Notes: generated by a model from the sequence alone, not told the origin. Shown: positions 1-9,471, counted from the stretch's first letter. The stretch: DNA of 56,479 bases from Blautia sp. (GCA_021772055.1 JAETNR010000028.1:1-56479); one strand, 5' to 3'. Translations and numbers: made by a program.

Positions 1-45
1 CCAGAGCCGAAATTCTGGCGTTTCTTGAGAGTGCATAAATAGTTG

Positions 46-78
46 GCGCCATCATTCATAGCAGGTGATTGATGGCGC
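46..78 (-). terminator. Stem-loop across the stop codon of the first gene
   Basis: Perfect 9-bp arms GCGCCATCA (46-54) and TGATGGCGC (70-78) enclose a 15-nt loop. Read leftward, one arm lies in the last codons of the gene ending at 52 and the other just past its stop. No clear T-run follows, so it may be a weak terminator or an mRNA 3' end stabiliser. Nothing recognisable lies in 1-45. Confidence 0.35.
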
Positions 79-723
79 ATTTTGGTTTGAGTAGGAAAAA
101 CATGGGAAGTTAGCATAAAAATATATATTATACAAAAATCCGATATCTGGTATCCTTTTCTTTATTTTCTTAGGTTTTATTGTACTCAATGGTGATAATC
201 CCGTCAAATATGGCCAAAAATTATATGTTTTCATTTTATACACAGCCTTTTTGAAAGCCTTCTCATACACGTCAAATTTTATGGTTTGTATATTACTTCC
301 TAATGAAGGGTCTATTATATAAAAAAAGCTTTTTTGTTCATCATAACCTATTGTAAGGGTATCATGAAATGCATCTGGTTCATCCTCAAAATCATCTGGA
401 AAAAGAATTGATTGGTCTAATATACTTATTACATATTCTCCATTACTAATACACTTTTTGACGTTAAAAACCAATTCTTCGAATACTGTATTTTCAAGTC
501 TTTTACACTCCAAAACTTCATCATATATCTTTAATCCCTCCAAAGTTGTCCACTTATAGCTTCTAATAGTATAATTATTACTCATATGCAATGATAAAAA
601 CTTGTCTGCAAACCAATAAATATAGTTTTCATCTAAAGATATAATTCCAAGCCTAATCAGATCCCAACACCTTCCTTTAAACTCAATATTCATATCAAAA
701 TCTAACATTTTTCTATTTTCCAT
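52..723 (-). CDS. BtrH/C39-like protein of the RiPP island (putative acyltransferase or peptidase)
   Basis: A 223-residue soluble protein and the last gene of the leftward RiPP-type cluster. A GAGGAGA ribosome binding site lies about 10 nt before the ATG. Residues 97-138 have the look of the papain-like fold shared by C39 peptidases and BtrH-type acyltransferases: a hydrophobic strand, then a His at 120 followed by a GYD strand, then Asp 138 in an IIDP motif. These resemble the His and Asp of the catalytic triad. The nucleophile is uncertain; Cys19 is the only N-terminal cysteine. BtrH itself moves an acyl group from a carrier protein to an aminoglycoside, which is notable because this cluster also encodes a carrier protein. 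It could instead be a free-standing leader peptidase, or an inactive relative. The family assignment rests on motif resemblance only. Confidence 0.45.
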   Translation of the reverse strand: MENRKMLDFDMNIEFKGRCWDLIRLGIISLDENYIYWFADKFLSLHMSNNYTIRSYKWTTLEGLKIYDEVLECKRLENTVFEELVFNVKKCISNGEYVISILDQSILFPDDFEDEPDAFHDTLTIGYDEQKSFFYIIDPSLGSNIQTIKFDVYEKAFKKAVYKMKTYNFWPYLTGLSPLSTIKPKKIKKRIPDIGFLYNIYFYANFPCFSYSNQNAPSITCYE

Positions 724-743
724 CTCACAAATAGTCTCCTCTC

Positions 744-866
744 TTAAGTTCTAGCCATGCCCTCACACTTGTCATCACCATCAATGAAACTGCATGAGCG
801 ATAGATATCAAATTTGCCTTTGTCATTAAGTATACTGTAATGCCTCCAGGCAGAACTCTTAGGTAC
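744..866 (-). pseudogene. Fragment resembling the C-terminus of an ATC-hydrolase-like protein
   Basis: An open stretch of 40 codons without a usable start, bounded upstream by TAA, ends ..IDGDDKCEGMART. The G-D-D-x-C pattern near the C-terminus recalls the last strand of L-2-amino-thiazoline-4-carboxylic acid hydrolase-like proteins. It is probably a remnant left in the RiPP island. Assignment is weak. Confidence 0.25.
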
Positions 867-1137
867 TTAGTGGGCGTAATCCGTTACCGCAAAAGCCTTG
901 TCGGCAAACGTTACCAAGGAACTCAACAACTCAACCGTCTCCAAAAGATGCTTGATAATTTCAGGCTTTTAAGCTACCTGTCCGAGCCACCACACCATAA
1001 TATTCAAGCGCCGGATAACCATTTTCCTGCTATATTCTTATGAGTCGGGCTTTACCTGAGGATAAAAAAAGAAGGTCCGGCAAAACCGGGAAATGGAATT
1101 CACCGGCTATTCCTTCCTATAATGTCTAATACCCATT
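867..1137. other. Intergenic stretch with a weak leftward terminator
   Basis: No convincing gene. One leftward frame (about 870-960) reads like a degraded protein tail but has stops on both sides and was not recognised. Near 1063-1088 a CCGG-CAAAA-CCGG stem is followed, reading leftward, by a seven-T run. It is a plausible though short Rho-independent terminator for the ABC transporter gene ending at 1138. Confidence 0.4.
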
Positions 1138-2961
1138 TTAAACTTCATAAAAACTTGCCTGAGAATTCCACATTCTCTTATACTCTTGATTATTCTGCAG
1201 TAATTCCTCGTGCGAACCAATTCCACATAGTTCTCCTTCCTTTAGAACAACGATTCTATCAGCAATTTTACAAATTCCCAGCCTGTGAGAAACAATTATC
1301 GTCGTTCTATTTTCCGCTATTTCATGATACATCTCATATATTTTACTTTCATGCGTCGGATCCATTGCAGCTGTAGGTTCGTCTAATACTAAAAGTGCGC
1401 CGCCTCTGAACAGACATCGGCAAATTGCAATCTTTTGCCAGAGTCCTCCTGAAATATCTATTCCACCAAACTCCGGGCTCATCATTTGATTCAATAATAA
1501 GTTTTGATTAACACCTAAGAAATTCACTTTATCGATGATTTTTAAAAGTTCTTGATCTTTCTTATCAGTATATAAAGTGTTTCTCTTCAAATCACCTAAG
1601 TCACCTTTTCTTACCTTTGAAATACTAATATTATCTCGCAAGTTCATTTTATATTTTACAAAATCCTGAAATACTGCTGATACATTTATGGGATAATACC
1701 TCGCCTGTTCATCCTTATATTTACCATAGCTGATACTGCCCTTCTGTGGCTTATATAGTCCTACAATTAAATCAATTAACGTTGACTTTCCAGCCCCGTT
1801 TTCTCCTACGATTACAATTGTTTCCTGTGGCTTAATCTCAAGATTTATATTTTTAAGCACATATTCTTTTTTCTGAGGATATCGAAAAGAAACATTGTTC
1901 AGCTTTATACTCGTTTGTTCCTCAATTTCCACAGGTGTTCGTTTTATTTCTTCTTTGCACATAAACTGCACAAAAAAATCAACACTACTTATATTTTCTA
2001 TAATAAATCCTATGTTGCTTACCACTACACTTCTGACCATGGTAAACATTCTTTCAACGGAAGTAAAAACAGCAATAAACATCCCTACTGTAATAGATCC
2101 ACTTATAAGATTTAACATCAAAATAATAGCAATTATTATATAAACTATCGTGATTATCATCTTGCTGTATAAATCTATTGTAACAGTTTTTCTTCCACAT
2201 TCCTTCGAAATGGCATTATATCTTTCTATTTCTTTTTTATGTTTTTCTTTAAAAAATGCAGTAGCATTTAGTGTTTTAGTCTCTTTACAAAAATCCAGCC
2301 CAAAAATGCACCTATTGTAGTAATCTATTCTCCTTTGAACAGAAGCTTTTTCTTCCTCAAGTCTAATTAAGGATGTCTTCTTAATTCTTTGTATCGCTAA
2401 AATTGCAATTAATATAAGAAAGAGCATCCCTATAAATAAAGGGTTTATCTTATATAAATAAATACACATAAAAAGGAAGTATGGAACATGCCAGCTAAAC
2501 ATAAAAAAGAAAGTTTGCACAATGTAAACTGCACCTTCTAATCCTTTCTTACTTTTTTCTAAGTCGTCCCAAAATTCCGGCTTATTCATTATCCAAGGAT
2601 CAATTCTATTTACTTTTTTAAAAAGGCGAATATTTAATGCTTTTATCGACTTTTTCTCAACTAGAGAATCTCCCCAAACACTTAGTCCCGTAAAACAATA
2701 ATTACAACAAATTGAAGCACCAAGTACGAATAGATTTCTTATTATTTTTTCAAAATCATTTTGCATGACTGAATCAAGAAAACGTTGCAACATCATTGTA
2801 TTTACTACAAAAAGGCCAGAATTTACCACACATATAAACATCCACCCAATATATGTCAAAATAGTCTCCTTATTACAAATCAATGGAATTACATATTGAA
2901 TGCTTTTCAAGCCCCCCTTTTCTTTACAAATACCATTTTTGCTGTTCCTGAAACATTTCAT
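1138..2961 (-). CDS. ABC exporter half-transporter (TMD + NBD), second of a pair
   Basis: A 607-residue fused membrane/ATPase exporter subunit. The N-terminal half has about six hydrophobic helices. The ATPase half shows Walker A GENGAGKST, signature ISGGLWQKIA, Walker B LLVLDEPTAAMD and the H-loop IIVSHRL. The start codon lies inside the upstream ABC gene (38-bp overlap). It is supported by an AAGGAG site 8 nt upstream, so the two subunits are translationally coupled and probably form a heterodimer. Neither subunit has an N-terminal C39 peptidase domain, so leader removal must be done by another protein. In this context the likely cargo is the mature modified peptide. The exact substrate is inferred. 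Confidence 0.85.
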   Translation of the reverse strand: MKCFRNSKNGICKEKGGLKSIQYVIPLICNKETILTYIGWMFICVVNSGLFVVNTMMLQRFLDSVMQNDFEKIIRNLFVLGASICCNYCFTGLSVWGDSLVEKKSIKALNIRLFKKVNRIDPWIMNKPEFWDDLEKSKKGLEGAVYIVQTFFFMFSWHVPYFLFMCIYLYKINPLFIGMLFLILIAILAIQRIKKTSLIRLEEEKASVQRRIDYYNRCIFGLDFCKETKTLNATAFFKEKHKKEIERYNAISKECGRKTVTIDLYSKMIITIVYIIIAIILMLNLISGSITVGMFIAVFTSVERMFTMVRSVVVSNIGFIIENISSVDFFVQFMCKEEIKRTPVEIEEQTSIKLNNVSFRYPQKKEYVLKNINLEIKPQETIVIVGENGAGKSTLIDLIVGLYKPQKGSISYGKYKDEQARYYPINVSAVFQDFVKYKMNLRDNISISKVRKGDLGDLKRNTLYTDKKDQELLKIIDKVNFLGVNQNLLLNQMMSPEFGGIDISGGLWQKIAICRCLFRGGALLVLDEPTAAMDPTHESKIYEMYHEIAENRTTIIVSHRLGICKIADRIVVLKEGELCGIGSHEELLQNNQEYKRMWNSQASFYEV

Positions 2962-4690
2962 TGTATACTCCTTTTAAGTGTATCAACTCATCAAATTTTC
3001 CAGTTTCTATAATGCGTCCATCTTTTAATACTAGAATTTTATCAGCAAACCGTGTACTCCCTAGCCTATGACTTACTAAGATTATCGTTTTTGCTTTATT
3101 CAAAGTATGAAATTTTTCGAAGAATTCCAATTCGTAAGTTGGATCTAAATTCGATGTTGGTTCATCTAAAATTCTTATCGGTGCCTTATTTGCCAGGCAT
3201 CTTCCCACTGCTATTTTTTGCCATTCTCCACCTGAAATTTCTACGGAATGTTTATAGAGCCTGCCTATTGGTGTTTCTTCACGCATTAGAAATTTTTGTA
3301 CCTTTTCATCCAATTTTACTTCATTGAGTATCCGCATGATATCATAATCATCAATTATATTCTGTGAAAGTTCTATATTTTCTTTTACTGTAAGCTCATA
3401 TTTTGCAAAGTCCTGGAATACTACCGCATAAAAATTATGTAATGTCTTTAGAGGAATCTTTTTGATATCAATGTCATTGATCATAATCCTCCCTTCATAA
3501 TTTTGATAAAGTCCTAAAATAAGTTTTATTATGGTTGATTTTCCTGCAGAGTTACTCCCAACTAAAGCATATGATTTTCCTTTTTCAATAACGAAAGAAA
3601 GACCTTCTAAAACATTTTTTTCCGTTCCTGGATATTTAAAGCAAACATTTCTAAACTCCAGTTTTTTGAATTCTTCCGGTTTTAAAGAAATACTTTCAAG
3701 CACACCTATATTTTCCTTTTCTTCTGGCAGTTCAAAAAAAACTCTAATGTCACTTAGGTATTTTTCATCCTTTACAACCGCGTACATATTTTGTGTTACT
3801 TCATTTGACAATAAATCAATAATCGTAAACATTCTTTGACAAATAGCTGAAAAACTCCCAATTAAAATTTTACCTTCAAAAAAACGTATGAGAAGAATCA
3901 ATATCACACACATAAAAAGTAATAAGCTAATGATTCCGTCTATTTTAGAAAAAAGATTTCTTTTTAATTCTAAACCAGAATTTAATTTTCTTATATACTC
4001 ATAGATATTACTCCAGGCTTTTGAAACTGCCTGCACATAATCAAATAAATATCTCTCTCTCAAGTATTCCTTATTAACAAGTACTTCTGACAAATAATTC
4101 ATGAATCTGACATTTTGGTTTGTTTGAACTTTAATTTTGTAATTTTTATTTCCAAAATAATACGAAATATATATAATCGGAACAGAGGCTATCAATATGA
4201 TGGTTGCTGCCAGCCGAGAATAAACTGCAACAATAACAAGGCTGCTAATCAGTTGTACTGTTACACCTCCTATCTTCAAAAAATCAGAAAAGCATTTATA
4301 ATACCCTTCATTCTGCGCCTCTATTCGATTTATCAAATCTCGAATATCGTTCTTCTCAACAAGATAATAAGGTAAAGTACTTTTTTTTGCGAAATAGTTT
4401 ATACAAAAACTTGCTCTCAATGCGTTTTCAAGGTTAATTTCAACATATCTACAAAGCTGCGGCATAATCATATCTATCGTCATTATCAGTATAAAAAGCA
4501 TCATGTATAAGATAATATTGTTTCGCACGCCGTCCACTTGAATCTTATTAAACAGTTCCGCTAATATCATCGTTTCTATAGCTGGAACAATCCCCATTAA
4601 AACTGTAAGTACGATCAACCAAATAGAATACAATGGGGCTAATTTCGTGATATTATATATTCTGGTTATATATCTTTTTAAACCTGGCAT
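2924..4690 (-). CDS. ABC exporter half-transporter (TMD + NBD), first of a pair
   Basis: A 588-residue TMD-NBD exporter subunit. Hydrophobic helices fill roughly residues 20-290. The ATPase half has Walker A GSNSAGKS, signature ISGGEWQKIAVGRC, Walker B IRILDEPTSNLD and the switch His in ILVSHRL. Canonical Walker A has G-K-[ST] as here, so both sites of the presumed heterodimer look competent. It follows the third radical SAM gene after about 20 nt and overlaps its partner, which fits one leftward transcript. Role: export of the cluster's peptide product across the cytoplasmic membrane (inferred from neighbours). Confidence 0.85.
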   Translation of the reverse strand: MPGLKRYITRIYNITKLAPLYSIWLIVLTVLMGIVPAIETMILAELFNKIQVDGVRNNIILYMMLFILIMTIDMIMPQLCRYVEINLENALRASFCINYFAKKSTLPYYLVEKNDIRDLINRIEAQNEGYYKCFSDFLKIGGVTVQLISSLVIVAVYSRLAATIILIASVPIIYISYYFGNKNYKIKVQTNQNVRFMNYLSEVLVNKEYLRERYLFDYVQAVSKAWSNIYEYIRKLNSGLELKRNLFSKIDGIISLLLFMCVILILLIRFFEGKILIGSFSAICQRMFTIIDLLSNEVTQNMYAVVKDEKYLSDIRVFFELPEEKENIGVLESISLKPEEFKKLEFRNVCFKYPGTEKNVLEGLSFVIEKGKSYALVGSNSAGKSTIIKLILGLYQNYEGRIMINDIDIKKIPLKTLHNFYAVVFQDFAKYELTVKENIELSQNIIDDYDIMRILNEVKLDEKVQKFLMREETPIGRLYKHSVEISGGEWQKIAVGRCLANKAPIRILDEPTSNLDPTYELEFFEKFHTLNKAKTIILVSHRLGSTRFADKILVLKDGRIIETGKFDELIHLKGVYNEMFQEQQKWYL

Positions 4691-4710
4691 ATAATTCTCC
4701 TTCTAATCTA

Positions 4711-6117
4711 TCAAGCGAACATCTGCTCACGTATTCTAAGAAATCGCTCAACTTCTTCTAGCGCTTCTGGATTATTACTATTGATATACCCCAAAAGATT
4801 AATAGCATTATCTATTAATCTTCTATTTAATATGCAAAAGCTTTCATCTGGCACACAAATATTTCCTGTTATAAGCATACTATCATAGTAACAGTCTCCA
4901 GAACAAATATATCTTGCCCAACACTGGCTACATTGATCACTGCAAGAAAAATTCATTTTTTCTAAGGGATTTTTCAAACTATCATTTGAAAAAATGCTCC
5001 CCATCTTATATGCTTCTTTACCAACAAAAGAGTCACATGGATACACATCACCATTTGCTGTAAATGCAAGCTTATTTTGCCCCGACTGACATCTTCTTAC
5101 CGACCTGTCTCTTAAAATAATTCTTCTTATTATTTTACCAAAATAATCATTGTCATTTAAAATCATAAAAAGATATTTGAGATTGTTTTTTTTAATTTCT
5201 TCCTTTAGAAACATGTTTAATTCGTCATATAATTTAAAAAACTTATTTACGCTTTTGGAACTTAATGTCCAAGAATCTTCTGCCATACCTCTACATACCT
5301 TAAACTGTACATTTTTTATTCCAATTTCGTCATAATGTTTTAAAATATCCACTATGCTTCTGGTTTCTGAAGTAACAACAGTTAGAGCCAAAAGATCCTT
5401 GATTTTATTTGATAATTCTTTTGTATTTACTATCCAGTCAATCCATTTTCTGACATCAGTATATGTTCCGCCTCCTATCAGATAGGGTCTAGTATAATCA
5501 TGTACGTCTTTTGGTCCATCTATACTAATTCCAAGTTTTATATTAGCTTTACTAAAAAATTCTAAAATATTTTCATTCAACAAAGTAGCATTTGTGCACA
5601 CGAATATCTCAGTTTTCTTACCAGTAATTATATTTAATTCGTTGCAAACCTCATATGCTGCTTTAATTATTTTAAAATTAATCAGCGGTTCCCCACCACT
5701 AACAAAATCTAACTTTATTGTCTCGAATTCAGAAAAATAATCTAAATATGTTCTTTCTAATATCTTACGCATTATTGGTAATTCCATGGTACGATTCTCG
5801 GAGTTATAATTTGCTCCTCCGTGTGCAAAACAATATTTGCATGCCAAGTTGCAACTATGGCTAGTCGGAAATGAAATATTAGCCACATCATACTTTCTTT
5901 CATTAAGTATCTGAAAAATTTCCATATTATCCTGGCACATACCATTATCAATCAATAGTTTTATAAAGGTCTCATATTTTTCTGGCACTCTTTTGCTATC
6001 TATTAAAATTTGATAAAGCTCTTGATCAATTTCAATAAGTAATAAATTAAAATAATCAAAAAGATAATACTTATCATCTGAACTATAAAGTTTAAATTCT
6101 AATCCATTATATTTCAT
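4711..6117 (-). CDS. Radical SAM/SPASM peptide maturase (third)
   Basis: A 468-residue radical SAM enzyme. The [4Fe-4S]-SAM motif CxxxCxxC is at Cys89, Cys93 and Cys96 (SCNLACKYC), followed by a GGEP strand typical of the SAM barrel. The C-terminal SPASM region is Cys-rich (CQSGQ.., YPCDSF.., CSDQCSQCWARYICSGDCYYDS, then a late ESFC) and should bind two auxiliary FeS clusters. The N-terminal 80 residues are outside the barrel and may contact the leader peptide. SPASM enzymes of this architecture install thioether, C-C or C-O crosslinks or epimerise residues in ribosomal peptides; which of these applies here cannot be read from sequence. A 200-nt gap separates it from the peptidase gene upstream. 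Confidence 0.85.
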   Translation of the reverse strand: MKYNGLEFKLYSSDDKYYLFDYFNLLLIEIDQELYQILIDSKRVPEKYETFIKLLIDNGMCQDNMEIFQILNERKYDVANISFPTSHSCNLACKYCFAHGGANYNSENRTMELPIMRKILERTYLDYFSEFETIKLDFVSGGEPLINFKIIKAAYEVCNELNIITGKKTEIFVCTNATLLNENILEFFSKANIKLGISIDGPKDVHDYTRPYLIGGGTYTDVRKWIDWIVNTKELSNKIKDLLALTVVTSETRSIVDILKHYDEIGIKNVQFKVCRGMAEDSWTLSSKSVNKFFKLYDELNMFLKEEIKKNNLKYLFMILNDNDYFGKIIRRIILRDRSVRRCQSGQNKLAFTANGDVYPCDSFVGKEAYKMGSIFSNDSLKNPLEKMNFSCSDQCSQCWARYICSGDCYYDSMLITGNICVPDESFCILNRRLIDNAINLLGYINSNNPEALEEVERFLRIREQMFA

Positions 6118-6317
6118 TTTATATTCATTCCTTTCGCTGACTCAAAACATTTTATTAATTTTTCAAAATATTTTATTTAAGGAAATTCGACATACCTCTT
6201 TTAAGTACAAAACGTTTAGTCAAATACCATATTTACTGCATCGCCTTTCAATAGGCGCGACTTCAATACAAAAAAGTGCAGAAACACTACGCAGTATAAC
6301 CTCAACAAGCGTAATAT

Positions 6318-6749
6318 CTATTTTAATTTTGGCAATATCTCTATAGACTCTAAAATATTATTATCTATAAAAAATTGAAAAATATAATTTGTGGTTTCCT
6401 GTTTAAATTTATCAGTTACCAATTTTTCTACAATATGAGATGAAACTTGCCCTATTATATTTTTATATCTTACAATATCTACCTCCTCTTCGTTATCTCC
6501 TTTTACAAAGTAAATATCGTTACTTTTTTTTATTATTCTATGTAGAACCAGTATATTGTACCTTTGGAATAAAATTACAGTACCTACCTCCAATAGATGC
6601 ATCTCTGATTTCTTTACAATATTGACCACATCATTTTCTGAAAACGTCGGATACATACTGTTACCTTTTATCCTTATCTGAAATGTATCTATCTCTGATA
6701 ACAAATTTCTTAATGCCTCTCTCTGTTCATTCAGCACATTTTTCATCAT
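6318..6749 (-). CDS. S26-family (Ser/His) signal-peptidase-like protease of the RiPP island
   Basis: About 143 residues when started at the ATGATG at 6749, which has a GGAG site 7 nt upstream. A longer frame from 6821 would overlap the previous gene by 95 nt and lacks such a site. Motifs are those of the ER/SipW-type S26 branch: the nucleophile Ser31 in IKGNSMYPTF, His70 in LVLHRI where bacterial LepB would have Lys, and VKGDN near residue 84. No convincing membrane helix is seen in the 143-aa form, so it may act in the cytoplasm, unlike secretory signal peptidases. In a RiPP cluster the simplest role is cleavage of the leader peptide. It overlaps the end of the second radical SAM gene. Confidence 0.75.
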   Translation of the reverse strand: MMKNVLNEQREALRNLLSEIDTFQIRIKGNSMYPTFSENDVVNIVKKSEMHLLEVGTVILFQRYNILVLHRIIKKSNDIYFVKGDNEEEVDIVRYKNIIGQVSSHIVEKLVTDKFKQETTNYIFQFFIDNNILESIEILPKLK

Positions 6750-8001
6750 AAAAATACTCCAAATAACTTTTGAAAATGTCATAAAAGTCTGCACAATTTC
6801 CACATAATATCTTATTTTCATATTTCATTGCTTTATACGTGCATCCTCCACCACAAAGCAACTGGTACTTACAATTTTTACACTTATTAATTGTTATAAT
6901 ACTACGTTTCCTCCAATTCCATATTAGCTCTTTATTTATATAAATATTGTCAGAAAATCTTCCTATTCTATTTTTCTCATTATGTCCCCACCAACACGGA
7001 TATACATATCCATCTGGTGCAAATACATATTGATTAGAATTTGCGCCACAAAATTTAATAATTGGCAAAGGCATAATCCCATGAAATAAAGCATCTATAA
7101 AATCAATTCCATGAACCCTCACACTAATAAGTCTCTTAATCTTTGGCATTTTTTTTAGTATCAATAATACTTTTCTTAAAATCTCATTCTCATTACTATA
7201 GCACAAAGACGTACAAATTCCATTTTCTGATATAGGATAAAGATATACTCTCAAATTCTCCCCAATATGTTTGTACCACTTATTTCTTATAAATAAATCA
7301 ATAATTAGTTCAATCTCATTCAAATTTTTTTCATCTACATTTACTCTGATTTCTACATCTTCCTTTTGTTGTAACAAAAAGTCTATAGATCGACATACCG
7401 CAACAAAAGAATTTATAGAACTTTGATACGCTGGTCTTCTTTGATTATGAGTTTTTTCGCCTCCATCAAGTGTTATTTGATATTTTGTAACTCCCATATT
7501 TTTTAATTTTTTATAGTACTTTTCTATTTCTAATCCGTTACTAATACAAGATATTTCTACAATCTCAAACATCTCCTTTATTATTTTAACATATTCCTCA
7601 CAAGCCTGTATATTTCCCTGGCACACAGGCTCCCCACCCAAAAGAATAACTTCACATTGTTCATATCCGTATTCTTTTTTTAATACTTTGAAAAACGTAT
7701 TAATATTATTGTACACGGGAACTTCTATTTCTCTCTGTCTACCTTCAAAACAATAGATGCAACGCATATTGCAATTATAACTTGGTACTAGTGTAAATAC
7801 TGCTTTTTTATTATTACCCACGCTTTCATACAATTTTAGGAAATTTTGTAACTTATTTTCTGCTTCAGTATCAATCTCACAAATCGCTTCGCGCTTTCCT
7901 TCATACTCCCGAACATTCAATGAAAGGTAATTAATAACAATAGTTTTTCCGTGGATATAAAAGGTATCTTCAAACTGATTTATATATATTGTTTCATTCA
8001 T
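6727..8001 (-). CDS. Radical SAM/SPASM peptide maturase (second)
   Basis: A 424-residue radical SAM enzyme with CxxxCxxC at Cys77, Cys81 and Cys84 (YNCNMRCIYC), a LLGGEP strand, and a C-terminal SPASM block (FCGANSNQY.., YPCWWG.., CKNCKYQLLCGGGC.., ILCGNC). The ATG overlaps the last 8 nt of the upstream radical SAM gene, indicating coupled translation. Its sequence is clearly different from its two neighbours, so the three are not recent duplicates. Expected role: SAM-dependent modification of the cluster's precursor peptide. Confidence 0.85.
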   Translation of the reverse strand: MNETIYINQFEDTFYIHGKTIVINYLSLNVREYEGKREAICEIDTEAENKLQNFLKLYESVGNNKKAVFTLVPSYNCNMRCIYCFEGRQREIEVPVYNNINTFFKVLKKEYGYEQCEVILLGGEPVCQGNIQACEEYVKIIKEMFEIVEISCISNGLEIEKYYKKLKNMGVTKYQITLDGGEKTHNQRRPAYQSSINSFVAVCRSIDFLLQQKEDVEIRVNVDEKNLNEIELIIDLFIRNKWYKHIGENLRVYLYPISENGICTSLCYSNENEILRKVLLILKKMPKIKRLISVRVHGIDFIDALFHGIMPLPIIKFCGANSNQYVFAPDGYVYPCWWGHNEKNRIGRFSDNIYINKELIWNWRKRSIITINKCKNCKYQLLCGGGCTYKAMKYENKILCGNCADFYDIFKSYLEYFYDEKCAE

Positions 8002-9355
8002 CTTTCAAGAATCCCCCCTTATATAATCTCAGTAAAGTGTTACTCAATGCTCCTTCAATATTATTGCAATATACTTTGTTTATATCTCCATTTACTGATA
8101 AGTTACTTACAGGACAACCTCCATTGCAAAAGGCTACAAATCTGCAATTTTTACATTTTAAAGGCAATTTGTATTTTTCCCATTCTGATTTAGCTTGATA
8201 TTCTTCCATAGTAGGATAATAACTTCCAATGGCATATTTTTTCACACCAGCAACTTCTGTACAAGGGTATATTTTACCATCTACATAATAGCAATATCGT
8301 CCAGGATTTGTAGCTCGGCATGTAACCATAGCCGGAACTAAACACTTCTCTCGCCCCATAGCAATATTTTTTATCAATTCATTTATAAGCGCTGTTTCTC
8401 CTCCCTGAAAAAATTCTGCATCTAACTTGGAGTTTTTCTTATATAAATCAACCAACTCTCCATAATACCGCTCTATTGGTATTTCATAGATATAATTGTC
8501 ACTTCCAGGGGCTATTGCGAACTGAGTCCTCCCGAATCCCAAAAATACATTTTTCTTTCCCAGTATTTCCTTTTCCCTCAAATCGTCAACCATAATTCCA
8601 ATAGAATCTATGTTGCTTTGATCTAAAAGTACATTAATATCTATTCTAATGTTCTCTATTTTTTGTATAATTTTTATAGCCCGTATAATTCTTTGATAGG
8701 TATTTCTATAACATCCTGTATCTCTCAATTTATTATGAACATCCTCACTCCCATTCAAAGTAAATCTAATGCCTGAAATAACATCCGCATAATCCCTGAT
8801 TACATCTTGATAAAACTCTATTTCCATCCCATTTGTCACTATCTCTACATACCTGAATTTAAACTCTCGTAATCTTTTAAACAAATATATTATTATTTCT
8901 TTGTTTTCTTTTAAAAATGGTTCCCCTCCAAAAATAAGAATCTTCTTAAGTTCCTTCTTTCCACCATTAATTCCTATTGTTTCTATAATTTTATCTACTT
9001 TTACCTTATTCAAATATTCTTCCCCAAAGTTCAAATTTTTTTCGAAGCAATAAGGGCATTTCATATTGCATTTGCTTGTTACATAGATTGTATGAGACGG
9101 TACATCTTTCTGTGGAATTCCAAATAACTTGAATGCATATTGAAAAATCTTCTCGTCTTCTTCATCTATGTTTACTAGAAATCGCTTATTTAACAAAGTG
9201 TCTAACAATCTACGATCCAATTTTTCAAATTCTTCGGACTTCCACACTTCACTATTACTACCTTTTATCATTTCATATTGAAATGTAATTAAATTTAATA
9301 AAACAATTTCTTTTTCGTCTACTATAACTTCAAATGTATATTTGCTCTTAATCAT
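7994..9355 (-). CDS. Radical SAM/SPASM peptide maturase (first)
   Basis: A 453-residue radical SAM enzyme. CxxxCxxC is at Cys96, Cys100 and Cys103 (SKCNMKCPYC), followed by IFGGEP. The C-terminal SPASM cysteines appear as TCRATNPGRYC, YPCTEV, CKNCRFVAFCNGGC and YCNN. The N-terminal 90 residues are a separate domain of the kind that often carries precursor recognition in SPASM maturases. It is the first enzyme after the candidate precursor gene, separated from it by a stem-loop, the usual place for the enzyme acting directly on the peptide. Reaction type unknown. Confidence 0.85.
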   Translation of the reverse strand: MIKSKYTFEVIVDEKEIVLLNLITFQYEMIKGSNSEVWKSEEFEKLDRRLLDTLLNKRFLVNIDEEDEKIFQYAFKLFGIPQKDVPSHTIYVTSKCNMKCPYCFEKNLNFGEEYLNKVKVDKIIETIGINGGKKELKKILIFGGEPFLKENKEIIIYLFKRLREFKFRYVEIVTNGMEIEFYQDVIRDYADVISGIRFTLNGSEDVHNKLRDTGCYRNTYQRIIRAIKIIQKIENIRIDINVLLDQSNIDSIGIMVDDLREKEILGKKNVFLGFGRTQFAIAPGSDNYIYEIPIERYYGELVDLYKKNSKLDAEFFQGGETALINELIKNIAMGREKCLVPAMVTCRATNPGRYCYYVDGKIYPCTEVAGVKKYAIGSYYPTMEEYQAKSEWEKYKLPLKCKNCRFVAFCNGGCPVSNLSVNGDINKVYCNNIEGALSNTLLRLYKGGFLKDE

Positions 9356-9430
9356 ATTACCTTCCCATTCGTAAAGTCATTTTTTCAATTGTTGTATAAA
9401 TGCCAGTTAATTAGATATATCAGATAAAAT

Positions 9431-9459
9431 GGGATATTCGACATTTAATCGAATATCCC
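9431..9459 (-). terminator. Stem-loop between precursor gene and maturases
   Basis: Perfect 10-bp arms GGGATATTCG (9431-9440) and CGAATATCCC (9450-9459) with a 9-nt loop, 13 nt downstream of the precursor stop codon. The T-rich tract after it (reading leftward, ATTTTATC) is modest, so it likely acts as a partial terminator or a stabilising 3' end. Such elements let the small precursor message exceed the enzyme messages. Confidence 0.6.
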
Positions 9460-9471
9460 TTCGTTTAGAAA

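Noticed and set aside
840..1043. 67-codon rightward frame
   Set aside because: Composition unlike any protein, no ribosome binding site, and it lies over a degraded leftward sequence.
6118..6317. Possible second precursor peptide in the gap before the third radical SAM gene; one frame ends RRCSKYGI
   Set aside because: No ATG, GTG or TTG start with a ribosome binding site in that frame, and the other short frames are 3-7 codons long.
6727..6821. Longer start for the S26 peptidase at 6821
   Set aside because: Needs a 95-nt overlap with the upstream gene and has no ribosome binding site, whereas 6749 does.
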